Assembly: GCF_005298175.1 (NCBI RefSeq)
Contig: NZ_SZYH01000001.1
Location: 1,302,001-1,366,000, forward strand
Origin: Marinobacter panjinensis
GTDB lineage: Bacteria; Pseudomonadota; Gammaproteobacteria; Pseudomonadales; Oleiphilaceae
DNA length: 64,000 bases
Reading direction: 5' to 3'
The position numbers were made by a program, and so were the translations under genes. Positions 8,384 through 17,377 of the stretch are shown one piece after another. The notes beneath the pieces were generated by a model that worked only from the letters and a program-made list of their open reading frames with translations, did no database searches and was not told the origin of the DNA. The stretch's first letter is position 1. Each line of letters begins with the position of its first letter.

Positions 8384-8923
8384 TCATTCCGGCCAGATTA
8401 CCAACCGACTACTTTCCAAAGCTTCAGACAAACCCTTCAGGATCGTCTCGTGGTCCTCGGCGTAATTATAGAGGTCTGTGGCGAATATACCGCCATCAGC
8501 CCGTTGCCGGCTGAAGAAACGCCCCCGTCTCGCACAAGTGTACTCATCGTTGTTTTTCGCGTAGATAATAAGATGCACAAAGCGACCAAGGCGCGTGCTG
8601 AAGTGATCAACTACTTCCAGATGAGAAATATCTGACCATGGAATCTCGTTGAATTCACAATCCTCAATTCTCAGAAATTGTGGAGTGATCTCAATAACAT
8701 TGTTGCGGATTCTGAAATCGGGATACCAGATACTGAAAAGAAATAGGCCGATCAAAAGCATAAGACCTATCATAAAGAAAAGTGATGTGTCCTCGTACAT
8801 AAAGTAACCGGTCAAACCTACTGCACCGAGGTGCATCACACCCATCAAATAGATTAAAGGTTTATCTTTCAGGTAAATCTTCGTCCTAATCGTAGTCGGC
8901 AGCTCGCTATGGGTTAATTCCAT
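8384..8923 (-). CDS. Small membrane protein, possible orphan immunity protein
   Basis: Family not recognised. The 179-residue protein has two hydrophobic spans (about 25-44 and 48-68) followed by a soluble domain rich in charged and aromatic residues. I chose ATG 8923 (MELTHSELP) because GGAG lies eight bases upstream; an ATG six codons earlier lacks a clear site. The gene sits immediately behind a shortened copy of the C-terminal end of the type VI effector, just as the 9108-10079 gene sits behind the full effector. By that parallel it may be the immunity protein of a lost effector allele. Two-span topology fits protection against a membrane-active toxin. Inference only; no sequence match to known immunity families was identified. 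Confidence 0.5.
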   Translation of the reverse strand: MELTHSELPTTIRTKIYLKDKPLIYLMGVMHLGAVGLTGYFMYEDTSLFFMIGLMLLIGLFLFSIWYPDFRIRNNVIEITPQFLRIEDCEFNEIPWSDISHLEVVDHFSTRLGRFVHLIIYAKNNDEYTCARRGRFFSRQRADGGIFATDLYNYAEDHETILKGLSEALESSRLVIWPE

Positions 8924-8990
8924 GCATGTCACTCCAAACATCCCTGTTTTAATTCCAGGCTAAAAAACCACATTGCGAGGTGAGTGGTTG

Positions 8991-9102
8991 TTGATTCATT
9001 ACTGGCTTAGATGGTGTTTGATGTCCATGTCGGTGGGGTGCTGGGCCTTCGACACCACGAAATGGATGGTGTGGCTGCCGTCGAACCGGCAGTCGATGTG
9101 GC
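8991..9102 (-). pseudogene. Remnant duplicate of the effector gene's C-terminal end
   Basis: Two blocks match the 3' end of the 10087-13491 gene. Bases 9040-9102 match 10266-10328 at 60 of 63 positions, and 8991-9033 match 10079-10121 at about 38 of 43. In between, some 140 bp are missing. Read on the minus strand, the remnant stays in frame (HIDCRFDGSHTIHFVVSKAQ, then HPTDMDIKHHLSQ and stop), so the deletion kept the frame and the stop. It has no start codon of its own. The homology runs a few bases past the stop to where the next gene begins in the intact copy, as expected from duplication of an effector-end/immunity junction. Confidence 0.8.
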
Positions 9103-9107
9103 CGTTA

Positions 9108-10079
9108 TTAAACCATGGCCCCCTGGGCCAGGTTGGGCACGCTTTTCTCCATCCGGTCTTCCAGCGTCGACCAGGGAAATTCCCGAATCTTCTTCAGGTG
9201 CGCCGGATAACCTTCTTCCTCCCACCATGCCATGTCCAGCGTCGCCCAATGGTTTGCCGGGCGTCCGCGCTTACCCGCTGCATCGTACTCCGCTGTGGTG
9301 GGGTCCAGTGGACGGAACTTCTCTAAGGTTGGAACATCCGGTAGTGGCTGGCTAACGTCCATATAGCGCTGGAGTTCGTCCCAGTGTGCATACAGCTCTA
9401 CTTTGTGGATATCCGCCACCTGGGCCACAGTGGTTTGCCAACCGGTGTAACGGTGGCGCAGGAGCAGCTTGTAGCTCACCGGGCCCTTGGGGTTCACGTG
9501 GAACGAGATGTAGGGATCAAACTCGATAAACGGCGCTTCGAAGGTTTCTTCACGCCAGGTACGAAACTTCACCATGCCGGTACTCCGGAAGAAGCCGCAG
9601 CCCAGGTCCTTGACAATGAATCCTGGATGCCGTTCGAGGAACCACGTGAAGGGGTAGCGGAAAAGCAGGTGAAGACCGAGCACCACTAACGTCATTACCG
9701 AATAACTTTCAAATTTGATGATGGTCGCGATATCCGCCAATACTGAACAGAACAACAAAAGCTTTAGCATTCCATAGTCTGCAAAAGCACCCGCAAGCAT
9801 CAGCAGAAGCTGCCAGCGAGTTTTGACGAAGTCAGAGGGTTTTTTCTCATGCGTCCACTCGGGGCCAACCCAACCGGCCCCTCCCGTCTTGAGTCTTTCT
9901 TGATGGGATTTAACATATTGCGGACGAACATGGATGTTAAGGTGGCTATAATCACCCCAAGGCAACCGCTCAATGAAATCCCCAGCCTCCAGGGACTTGG
10001 CAAACCCACTGATGTCCTTCAGGGGAGCCTGCTCGGGAATGGCATCCCGGCGATAGGCGCTCGATACGTATGTAGCCAT
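9108..10079 (-). CDS. Membrane protein following the T6SS effector; probable immunity protein
   Basis: Of 323 residues from ATG 10079 (an ATG seven codons earlier overlaps the effector stop and is possible). The N-terminus is soluble. A hydrophobic stretch follows at about 95-150 with two or three spans separated by short loops. A C-terminal soluble domain contains PLPDVPTLEKFRPLDPTTAE. I do not recognise the family with certainty. Position directly after a VasX-like effector, with little or no gap, matches tsiV2 of Vibrio cholerae, a multi-span inner membrane protein that blocks the pore-former. Immunity is therefore the best guess. A second effector or an accessory protein for membrane insertion is possible, given the large soluble domain. 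Confidence 0.6.
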   Translation of the reverse strand: MATYVSSAYRRDAIPEQAPLKDISGFAKSLEAGDFIERLPWGDYSHLNIHVRPQYVKSHQERLKTGGAGWVGPEWTHEKKPSDFVKTRWQLLLMLAGAFADYGMLKLLLFCSVLADIATIIKFESYSVMTLVVLGLHLLFRYPFTWFLERHPGFIVKDLGCGFFRSTGMVKFRTWREETFEAPFIEFDPYISFHVNPKGPVSYKLLLRHRYTGWQTTVAQVADIHKVELYAHWDELQRYMDVSQPLPDVPTLEKFRPLDPTTAEYDAAGKRGRPANHWATLDMAWWEEEGYPAHLKKIREFPWSTLEDRMEKSVPNLAQGAMV

Positions 10080-10086
10080 TGATTCG

Positions 10087-13000
10087 TTACCGGCTTGCAT
10101 GGTGTTTGATGTCCAGGTCGGAGAGCTGTTCGCTGACTTCCCGAATCGTATAGGTTTCCTGCCGGCGATCCCAGACCTTGACCTGGAAGGTGAGTTCCAG
10201 GCTTTTCACCGAATAGCGCGTGGCCACATATTCGTGATTGTGTTCGTTCGGGGCCATTTCAGGGAGCTGGGCCTCCGACACCACGAAATGGATGGTGTGG
10301 CTGCCGTCGAACCGGTAGTCGACGTGGCGGGTATTGCCACTCCTGGAGGCAAGCGTCTTCGTACCGGCCCGGCCGAGTGCCTGGTAATGGGTGCGTTCGT
10401 ATTCCAGTTCCCATTCGATGGTTACCGGCTCGCCCGAGATGGCCATTGCCGGAGCGGAAAAGGAAAACACGGATTCTGCCGCGCCCCGCCACGGCGACAG
10501 GCCATTCTCCCGCAGGAAGCTGTCCAGCCCGGCCCCGGTTACCCTCGTTATCGACAGGGGCATCATGGATTTAAGGAGCCCCAGGTACGCGGCATCCTCT
10601 TCCAGCAGTTCCGGGTGTTGATCTTCCAGGCTTCCCGAGAACGGGCCGCCCCGCAACCAGTTGCTGATGGCATCGTCTTTGATTTCGTAATACAGCCATT
10701 CACCCAACCCATAGATACCCAGACCAATCACGGTCACCCAGCCCGCGCTGACCGTACCTCCCCAGCCTATCGTCGCAGCGGCCCGGGATAACAGCGCCGC
10801 TGCCACTGCTCGCTCACCGGTACGGTGCACCAACTGGCGCCCCATGGGGGTGAGAATTCGGCCGGCAATGATGTCGGAGTTGGTCATGACGCCCACCCCC
10901 ACCGCCTTGGTCAGGTCGGCTGAGGCCAGTTTCAGTCGGCCCTGGAAGGCGTTAGCTGCCGCATCCCACGTCATTATGGAAACAGTAAACATACCTGCTA
11001 CCCAGCCTGCGGCCTGCAGTTTGTTGCGGATAACCTTTTCCGCATATCCCTCCGAGGCTTTAATCTTGACGCTTCCAGCCATGGCAGAAAACCACTTAGC
11101 TTCCTGTTTCCACGTACCAACCTGTTTACCAAGCCAAGCGGTTCGTTGTGGTAGGACAGAAAGTAACTGGCCGGAACTGACGAGCAGATCTAACGCAGCA
11201 CTCATGAACCCTGCTCCATAACGTGGCCCATCCCCAGAATAATTGAGTGCATTCCAAAAATTGAACACATCCAGCATCACCAGAAACGGCGGCAATGCTA
11301 TCGGGCTCACCGAAGCCGTATGGAAAAACTGACCAACAGGGCGCCGCCTAACCACTTCATCAAAAGCCTGACTGTCAGCCAGCTTCAGTGTTGCACCCAC
11401 CGCAGCGCCGGAGGTCAGGGTATGCCCCTGTTCATCCACCATATCGAGCAGCGTATAAAGCCTGCCATCCTCGGCACTGTTCAACTGAAGGGTGGTTTTC
11501 CCAGGTATGGCGGCTTCAGCGAAGCCTTCGAATGCCCCTTTCACTTGGCTGACCTTTGCTTCAAAAGCAACGCCTTTCTTCAAGAGGGTTTCCTGCACAC
11601 CACCAAGCCACCATTGACTGAGTTCCGCGAAAGGCGCGGATAACGCGTGCATGCCGAAGCGAGTATCGGAGAATACTTCTGAGGCCTCTGGTGCACTGGT
11701 GTCATCAACGTGGTCAGAGAGGCTGCGCAGCACATTGGCCTCTGCTACTCGCATGGGTTGTTCGCGATCCTGGAGTGCGCTGACCATGGTACGGAGCTTT
11801 TCACCGGTGGCATCGCCGGGCAATGCGTCGGACGGGTCTTTGAAAGGCAACAGCAGCGCCGCCAATGCGTGCCCACCCACAATCAGGGATTCGTTAAGGC
11901 CCTCCGCGCCGCTGGCTTTCATCCGGCCCGCGTCCTGGGGCAACAACAGGGGGTCGGCCCTGCCTACCGGCATCGTCAGGGCCTGGAGCAGAGGGCCGGC
12001 TTGAACGTACCCGGCTACATCGTTACCGGCCTCGGCATTGAAGAGATCACGCAGCGCTTCCGTCAGGTTCTCAGCGCGTGTGTCTTCCATCAGGCGTACA
12101 ACAGCGCCCTGGGCCTCAATCAGGTAGCGGCGCAGGGCTGCGCGCTCCACCTCGTAGACGGTACGCAGGAGGCGCCCATCTTCGCTGTCATCCAGTCGGC
12201 TATCGAACCAGCTCCCCTCAATGTGCAGAGGGTTGCTGGAGCCATTCGGAAGCACCTCTCGCCGGAAATTGTTATGAAACAGTTCAGCTGTTACGCCGTG
12301 GGGCCGCTTCTTGATGTTGTCCACCAACGCCAGGAGAAGCGCCAGGCTTTCATTCATATGCTGAACCAGGTGCCTGGCCGCAAACAGGGGGTCCCGTAAT
12401 GTCAGGGATAATAGTTGGCGGTCACGCAGTGTCTCGAATACGTCCACGCCTTCGGTAATCTCCGGCAGCGCTTCTCCTTTCAGGTGCAGGTGTCGCCAGC
12501 GTGGAACCAGAATCTGCGGGTAGATATCCATGTCGGCATCGACAACAGCTTCATCAGATTCAATGGCGTCCCGCTGGGTAACCATCTCATCCATCGTTCT
12601 CTGGGTGTCGCTGCCATCGATATCACGCAGCCACTGGCTCGGCATGAAAATGTCCCGTTCCAGCGGGTTGTCCCGGGCACGCATGGGAACAAGTTCATCA
12701 ACTCGGTGCCAGTCAGGGAACATGCCTCCGGGTATCCGGTCCAGGAAGCCCTTTATGGCACGGGCATTACGGCATCGGCTGCCACGGAGCATGTCGTCGG
12801 TTTCCAATGCTTCAATGTGCTGCCACGACCACTGGGTATCGCTGAATGCCAGCTCCACATCATCGTATACGTCCTGACCAAGGAGCCGGGCCGGTATGTG
12901 TACTGTGTCCACTTCGGGGCCTACGGGAGGCCGTTCGTTTCTGTCTTCCTCGCCGGCCTGTCGGAATCGTGCCAGGTCCGTATCCCGTAGTAATGGCGCC

Positions 13001-13491
13001 GATTCCTCAGCGGTGACCACAAACAGTTCGCGCCACAGGCGCCCTTGGAAAAAGACGTACACCCACCCGGTTCGCAGCGGCGCCGCCACACTCTCCTCAT
13101 AACCAGTCATGGGGCGTGGGCAGCTCAGTTCGCCGGCATCACAGAACACAGTGGGATGTACCGCCACCATCAGGCTGTCCTGGAAATTCCTCTGGGGAGG
13201 CCGGAGCGTTACAGGCGCAACCTGTTCCCGGTCTATCACAGGTACCACGACTTTTTCATCGCCATGGAGTTCCAGGACCAGGGACCGTTGCGCAGGTGCT
13301 TCTGCATGGCCGGCCAGAATGGGCCCCATTCGCCCACCGTGATCGGCACAGGGCTCCATTGGCTCTGGAGAAGGGTTCTCCGCTTCGTGGTCCAGCAAAC
13401 AGTAATGGTGCCCGCCCAGGGATTCCTCTCCAACCAGTTCCAGCCAAAAGGTGCGCGACGGTGTGCAAGGTGGTGGCTTAATGGCTGACAT
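10087..13491 (-). CDS. Large VasX-like type VI secretion effector
   Basis: The 1134-residue protein shows the architecture of VasX-type, membrane-perforating T6SS effectors. An N-terminal domain (about 1-180) contains TGWVYVFFQGRLWRELFVV, resembling the VasX N-terminal region. A long helical middle follows. Hydrophobic segments around 755-775, 850-870 and 915-960 (for example IGWGGTVSAGWVTVIGLGIY) could insert in a membrane. A beta-rich C-terminal domain (about 1020-1134) completes it. There is no Rhs repeat and no evident nuclease or lipase motif. It starts 2 bp after the DUF4123 adaptor. The C-terminal 60 residues are partly duplicated at 8991-9102. Pore formation is inferred from family and context. 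Confidence 0.75.
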   Translation of the reverse strand: MSAIKPPPCTPSRTFWLELVGEESLGGHHYCLLDHEAENPSPEPMEPCADHGGRMGPILAGHAEAPAQRSLVLELHGDEKVVVPVIDREQVAPVTLRPPQRNFQDSLMVAVHPTVFCDAGELSCPRPMTGYEESVAAPLRTGWVYVFFQGRLWRELFVVTAEESAPLLRDTDLARFRQAGEEDRNERPPVGPEVDTVHIPARLLGQDVYDDVELAFSDTQWSWQHIEALETDDMLRGSRCRNARAIKGFLDRIPGGMFPDWHRVDELVPMRARDNPLERDIFMPSQWLRDIDGSDTQRTMDEMVTQRDAIESDEAVVDADMDIYPQILVPRWRHLHLKGEALPEITEGVDVFETLRDRQLLSLTLRDPLFAARHLVQHMNESLALLLALVDNIKKRPHGVTAELFHNNFRREVLPNGSSNPLHIEGSWFDSRLDDSEDGRLLRTVYEVERAALRRYLIEAQGAVVRLMEDTRAENLTEALRDLFNAEAGNDVAGYVQAGPLLQALTMPVGRADPLLLPQDAGRMKASGAEGLNESLIVGGHALAALLLPFKDPSDALPGDATGEKLRTMVSALQDREQPMRVAEANVLRSLSDHVDDTSAPEASEVFSDTRFGMHALSAPFAELSQWWLGGVQETLLKKGVAFEAKVSQVKGAFEGFAEAAIPGKTTLQLNSAEDGRLYTLLDMVDEQGHTLTSGAAVGATLKLADSQAFDEVVRRRPVGQFFHTASVSPIALPPFLVMLDVFNFWNALNYSGDGPRYGAGFMSAALDLLVSSGQLLSVLPQRTAWLGKQVGTWKQEAKWFSAMAGSVKIKASEGYAEKVIRNKLQAAGWVAGMFTVSIMTWDAAANAFQGRLKLASADLTKAVGVGVMTNSDIIAGRILTPMGRQLVHRTGERAVAAALLSRAAATIGWGGTVSAGWVTVIGLGIYGLGEWLYYEIKDDAISNWLRGGPFSGSLEDQHPELLEEDAAYLGLLKSMMPLSITRVTGAGLDSFLRENGLSPWRGAAESVFSFSAPAMAISGEPVTIEWELEYERTHYQALGRAGTKTLASRSGNTRHVDYRFDGSHTIHFVVSEAQLPEMAPNEHNHEYVATRYSVKSLELTFQVKVWDRRQETYTIREVSEQLSDLDIKHHASR

Positions 13492-13493
13492 TG

Positions 13494-14291
13494 CTAAAGT
13501 CCTTTTTCATATAGTCCGCGGAATTCCAGTTCCGAGTGTTGCCACAGCGCGCCTAGCTCGGCATCGGATTCGGGACACTTATGGCCAGCAGACCACAATT
13601 CACGAATAATCCGGATTCGATGACTTGCAGTGTGTTGCTGATTCGCGATGGCCATGCATCGGGACCAACCACTTACCCAGGTCAACAGCCTTTCAAAGGA
13701 GCTTGGCTGGTAAGCATGCAACCCCTCCGTTTCCGTGCTGGCTCCCCTTGCGCTCGACCAATGCGTTCCTTCCCCGTAACTAGTGGCCCAGATCAGTAGA
13801 TCGTCTTCGCCGATCAGGCTGCCCACTGCCTCGGGCAGGCATGTATTCAGAACTTCGAGAAAACGCCCATCATACGGCCGCACGAAACAGGGGCCGTAGG
13901 TTTCGAAATGGATCATCAGGCTTTTGCGAATACCCGTCAGCGCTGAACCCTGTTCACGCCCTGACACCAGGATCGCCAATGCCTCATCAGTTCCCCATTG
14001 AGATACGGCACGCTGACAAAGCGGACTATCGAGGGTGGTCTTAACAACAATTGGACCGGCGTTTTTGTGTTGTTCAAAAGGCGTTTCGTCGAATAGCCAG
14101 AACCAATCCGGAGTGTCATCCAGGGCGTAAATCTGTCTGAGCACATCCCCTTCGTCGTATCGCGCGGCATCAATGATTAGCAGGCAACACTCCCGGGTTG
14201 CCACCCGAGAATCCTTGAGAGTCTGGTCAAAAACCAACAAAGACTTCGGTCTATCCAACGCAGGGGCAGTCGACAACATCGCAGGTCCCAT
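13494..14291 (-). CDS. DUF4123 adaptor/chaperone (VasW/Tap-1/TEC type)
   Basis: The 265-residue protein resembles the DUF4123 family, adaptors that load a specific effector onto its VgrG before firing and are not themselves secreted. The beta-alpha opening (CCLLIIDAARYDE, about 35-47), the central GPCFVRPYDGRFLEVL (about 132-147) and the C-terminal tail fit the family. It overlaps the vgrG end by 41 bp from ATG 14291, or by 29 bp from an ATG four codons in, implying translational coupling. Lying between vgrG and the effector, it is expected to be specific for the 10087-13491 product. Confidence 0.8.
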   Translation of the reverse strand: MGPAMLSTAPALDRPKSLLVFDQTLKDSRVATRECCLLIIDAARYDEGDVLRQIYALDDTPDWFWLFDETPFEQHKNAGPIVVKTTLDSPLCQRAVSQWGTDEALAILVSGREQGSALTGIRKSLMIHFETYGPCFVRPYDGRFLEVLNTCLPEAVGSLIGEDDLLIWATSYGEGTHWSSARGASTETEGLHAYQPSSFERLLTWVSGWSRCMAIANQQHTASHRIRIIRELWSAGHKCPESDAELGALWQHSELEFRGLYEKGL

Positions 14292-16365
14292 CCATCTTCT
14301 TCTTGCACATTTGCTGTGCCGGTGTTCGAGCAGACGCGGCCATTAAGAGTGCATCCGGGCTGATTGGTGAGGCACTGGCATCCATCCGCTGATCAACATC
14401 CGCAATCTCTACCGGCGCCACTGCCCCACCATTCTCCTCCACTAGCCCCGGCCTCTCCGGCACCTGAACCTTCTGCCCACTCCCCTTACCCGGCGAGCCC
14501 CCCGCATTGAGCTTGATGGCGGCCCCACCCATAGCAACGCCACTGGGATCAATCTTCACAAAGCTGCCGCCAGCTTTGAGGGTGATTTCCGCACCGGCTT
14601 CGATAACGGCTTTCTGTCCGGACTTGATGTGCAGTTCGGTACCGGAGTCGCTGAGCCACGCAGTGCCAGCTTTCAGGTGCAGAGTGCCGGTGACATTGAA
14701 GCTGTGGTCCTTTCCGGTTTGTTCCCGCTTCTCGCCATCAACCGTGGCGTGGTCATTGCCCCTGATGTGACTGAACTGGTTGCTCTCCACCGTTCGGTGG
14801 CTGTCATTTTTGATGACCTCGGTGCGGTTATTTCCCGTCAGCAGATCCAGGTCTTTCTGAGCGTGGATGTAGATCTGTTCTTTGTCGGCTTCGTCTTCAA
14901 ACCTCAGTTCGTTACTGCCCTCGCCCTTGTGGGTCTGGGTTTTGAGGGTGGTGCGTGTCTTGTGTTCCGGCAGCGCGTACGGCGGTGTGTTGGTGGCGTG
15001 GTAGGTTCTACCGGTAATAATGGGCTGGTCCGGGTCGCCATCGAGGAAAGAAACGATGACTTCGTTGCCGATTCTCGGGAGTGCCATGAAGCCGTACTGG
15101 CCGCCAGCCCAGCCCTGGCTGACTCGCAGCCAGGCGCTGCTGTGTTCGTCGTTCTTGGAGTATCGATCCCAGGGAAACCTTACTTTTACCCTGCCGTGTT
15201 CATCGCAGTGAATCTCTTCGCCTTCCGGGCCGGTGACAATGGCGATCTGGGGGCCGTCCATCAGTGGACGGTGGTTGATCTGTGGCCGCCAGGTGCGGTC
15301 CGCGGGAATGGCGTTAAAGGCGTTGTGGTAGGTGGTGCCACCACCGCCGCTCTCCTCTTCCAGAGCCTGGGGCTGGTTGCCGGTGTGGGTGATGCTGGTG
15401 AACAGCCACTCCCGGTTCAGGGTCTGGTTGTCGTGTTCGGTGAGCTCGACTTTGGCGCCCACGGTGAAGTCGGGGCGGTTGCTCTGGCCGTTGGCGGTGG
15501 TGGCGTCGTTCCTGAGGGAATCTAGGCGTTTTTCGGTGAAGGGCTGGCCGCTGGCGTCGGCCTTGAAGCGGCCGGGGTAGTCGTAGTGCTGGTAGTCTTC
15601 GCGCTGGGCATCCAGCTTATCGGCCTGGTGTTCGTGCATTAACGCGTAAGCCGGGTTCTTGAAGGTGTAGTCCTTCATGGCCACGGAGGCGGCTTTGATG
15701 CGTTCCCGGTAGCTGAACTGGAAGACGGCGCTCTGGCGGCTGCTACCACCGGCCTTGCCGTTGTATTCCACCGGGTCGAGCCTGGGGGCGTCGCCGTGGT
15801 GGTCTGCGATGGTCAGGGCGGGTGGTTCTTCGCCATTCACATCACCGTGATTAAATCGGTAATGCCAGCCTTCTTCGGCAGCTAATCGCTCGACAAAGGC
15901 CAGGTCGCTTTCCCGGTGCTGGACGCAGTATTCCCGCTCTTCGGGGGGGCGTTTCAGATCAAACACCGTGTCGATGATGCCCCGCTCTTCCAACAGGGTG
16001 CGCACGATGGCGTCGGTGGCCTGGGTCTGGAAGATGCGGCTGTTGTGCATCATACCCAGGCGCCACAGTGGGGGCTGGACGGTGACCTCGTAGCGGGTGC
16101 GGCGGTGGCCGGAGTCGGCCCGGGCGAATTCGTTGATCACACCGTGGAAGCGCCGCAGGGGCACGCCGTCCTGCCAGACCACCAGCTCCACGGGCTGCTC
16201 CAGCACTTCCTCAGCGGCAATAATCGGCGAGGTACTGGCCAGTTCCAGCTTGCAATGGCATAGCGTCGAAAGGGTTTCGGTCAGTTCAAAGCGGACGACC
16301 GCGAACAGGTCTTTGGGGAGTTGGCCAAGGGTGGCCGTGAACTGCAGTCCGGTTGCCTGGGGCAT
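14251..16365 (-). CDS. vgrG: Type VI secretion spike protein VgrG
   Basis: VgrG forms the trimeric tip of the T6SS tube and carries effectors. The 704-residue protein has the gp27-like base (about 1-380) and the gp5 OB domain, with DEHGRVKVRFPWDR (about 390-403) and GNEVIVSFLDGDPDQP (about 435-450). A beta-helix needle follows, up to about 630. The last 75 residues are an extension ending in a cysteine-rich tail (MCKKKMDGTCDVVDCPCVG) that may dock the adaptor or bind metal. No T6SS baseplate or sheath genes are in the window, so this is an orphan vgrG island. A sigma-70-like promoter lies upstream at 16433-16461. Confidence 0.95.
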   Translation of the reverse strand: MPQATGLQFTATLGQLPKDLFAVVRFELTETLSTLCHCKLELASTSPIIAAEEVLEQPVELVVWQDGVPLRRFHGVINEFARADSGHRRTRYEVTVQPPLWRLGMMHNSRIFQTQATDAIVRTLLEERGIIDTVFDLKRPPEEREYCVQHRESDLAFVERLAAEEGWHYRFNHGDVNGEEPPALTIADHHGDAPRLDPVEYNGKAGGSSRQSAVFQFSYRERIKAASVAMKDYTFKNPAYALMHEHQADKLDAQREDYQHYDYPGRFKADASGQPFTEKRLDSLRNDATTANGQSNRPDFTVGAKVELTEHDNQTLNREWLFTSITHTGNQPQALEEESGGGGTTYHNAFNAIPADRTWRPQINHRPLMDGPQIAIVTGPEGEEIHCDEHGRVKVRFPWDRYSKNDEHSSAWLRVSQGWAGGQYGFMALPRIGNEVIVSFLDGDPDQPIITGRTYHATNTPPYALPEHKTRTTLKTQTHKGEGSNELRFEDEADKEQIYIHAQKDLDLLTGNNRTEVIKNDSHRTVESNQFSHIRGNDHATVDGEKREQTGKDHSFNVTGTLHLKAGTAWLSDSGTELHIKSGQKAVIEAGAEITLKAGGSFVKIDPSGVAMGGAAIKLNAGGSPGKGSGQKVQVPERPGLVEENGGAVAPVEIADVDQRMDASASPISPDALLMAASARTPAQQMCKKKMDGTCDVVDCPCVG

Positions 16366-16432
16366 GTCTTCGATCCCTGAAGAGGTCTGGAATGTGAGTC
16401 AATCAACAAACGGCTCATCCTGAGCCTGGGTG

Positions 16433-16461
16433 ATTATAACGATCAGTCCGGAGAATGTAAC
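16433..16461 (-). promoter_or_regulatory. Sigma-70-type promoter for the vgrG island
   Basis: On the minus strand a perfect -10 (TATAAT, 16438-16433) is preceded, after a 17-base spacer, by GTTACA (16461-16456), which matches the -35 consensus at four of six positions. The start would fall about 60 bases upstream of vgrG. Confidence 0.5.
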
Positions 16462-16518
16462 CCCAAACCCGGCAAGGCAACGAGAACACCGCCTATGTCA
16501 CGATCCAGACTCTCTCGT

Positions 16519-17286
16519 TCATTTATAACAGTTGCCAGCGGCCACAAAGAACGGGTTCAGCACGTCCTCCTTGCCATACTTTAGTGGCTCGCCATCCAGC
16601 GTTTCCACCTTGCCGCCTGCAGCCGACAACACGGCATGGGCCGCACCGGTATCCCACTCGCAGGTGGGCCCCAGACGGGGATAGATATCCGCATGGCCTT
16701 CGGCGATTTTGCAGAATTTGAGGGAACTGCCCGCCTGCACTAGTTCGTGAGCGCCGAGCTTGTCGATAAAGGCTCTGGTTTCTTCATTGAGGTGATTCTT
16801 GCTGGCGACAATGCGCTTGGTCTCACCTGGCGTCGCCACACTGATGCGATGCACCCGCCCGGTGCGGTCTCGCTTGTAGGCGCCCTCGCCTTTCAGGCCC
16901 CAGTAGGCTTCCTTGAGCGCCGGAGCCGTCACGACGCCCAGAATAGGCTCGCCGTTTTCAATCAGAGCGATGTTAACGGTGAACTCGCCGGTGCGTTGGG
17001 TGAAATCCTTTGTGCCGTCGACAGGGTCAATCAACCAGAACCGGTGCCACTGTTTACGCTCGCTCCAGGGAATTTCGGCGCCCTCTTCTGATAGCACGGG
17101 GATATCGTGACTGAGGTTGCGCAGGCCCGCCACAATCACCCGATGGCTGGCAACGTCTGCTGCGGTAATCGGCGACTCGTCAGCTTTATAGTCCACTTTG
17201 AAGTCCGTCATGTAGATGCTGAGGACTTTTTCACTGGCGGCATCGGCGATTTTGAGAACGTCCGGGAGGATGGAGCTGTAGTGCAT
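16519..17286 (-). CDS. cysQ: 3'(2'),5'-bisphosphate nucleotidase CysQ
   Basis: CysQ dephosphorylates 3'-phosphoadenosine 5'-phosphate, a by-product of sulfate assimilation. It is a lithium-sensitive, Mg-dependent inositol-monophosphatase-family enzyme. The 255-residue protein carries the metal motif LIDPVDGTKDF (about 87-97), SEEG (about 66-69) and WDTGAAHAVL (about 212-221). It is a single gene divergent from the hydrolase gene at 17378, with a 91-bp shared upstream region. Confidence 0.93.
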   Translation of the reverse strand: MHYSSILPDVLKIADAASEKVLSIYMTDFKVDYKADESPITAADVASHRVIVAGLRNLSHDIPVLSEEGAEIPWSERKQWHRFWLIDPVDGTKDFTQRTGEFTVNIALIENGEPILGVVTAPALKEAYWGLKGEGAYKRDRTGRVHRISVATPGETKRIVASKNHLNEETRAFIDKLGAHELVQAGSSLKFCKIAEGHADIYPRLGPTCEWDTGAAHAVLSAAGGKVETLDGEPLKYGKEDVLNPFFVAAGNCYK

Positions 17287-17377
17287 GGGGGTTGGCTTCC
17301 TGCGTCAGATCAATAACTTTTGCGCTATTATGGGCGATAGTGGCACAACACATCAAAACTAATGCAAGGATGACTTC

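Noticed and set aside
11710-12399. Long open frame of 229 codons on the plus strand inside the effector gene
   Set aside because: It lies wholly opposite a well-supported coding frame and has no family motif. High GC content makes such shadow frames common.
14629-15525. Long open frame of 298 codons on the plus strand inside vgrG
   Set aside because: It is antisense to conserved VgrG blocks. Val/Gly-rich content is typical of a shadow of GC-rich code.
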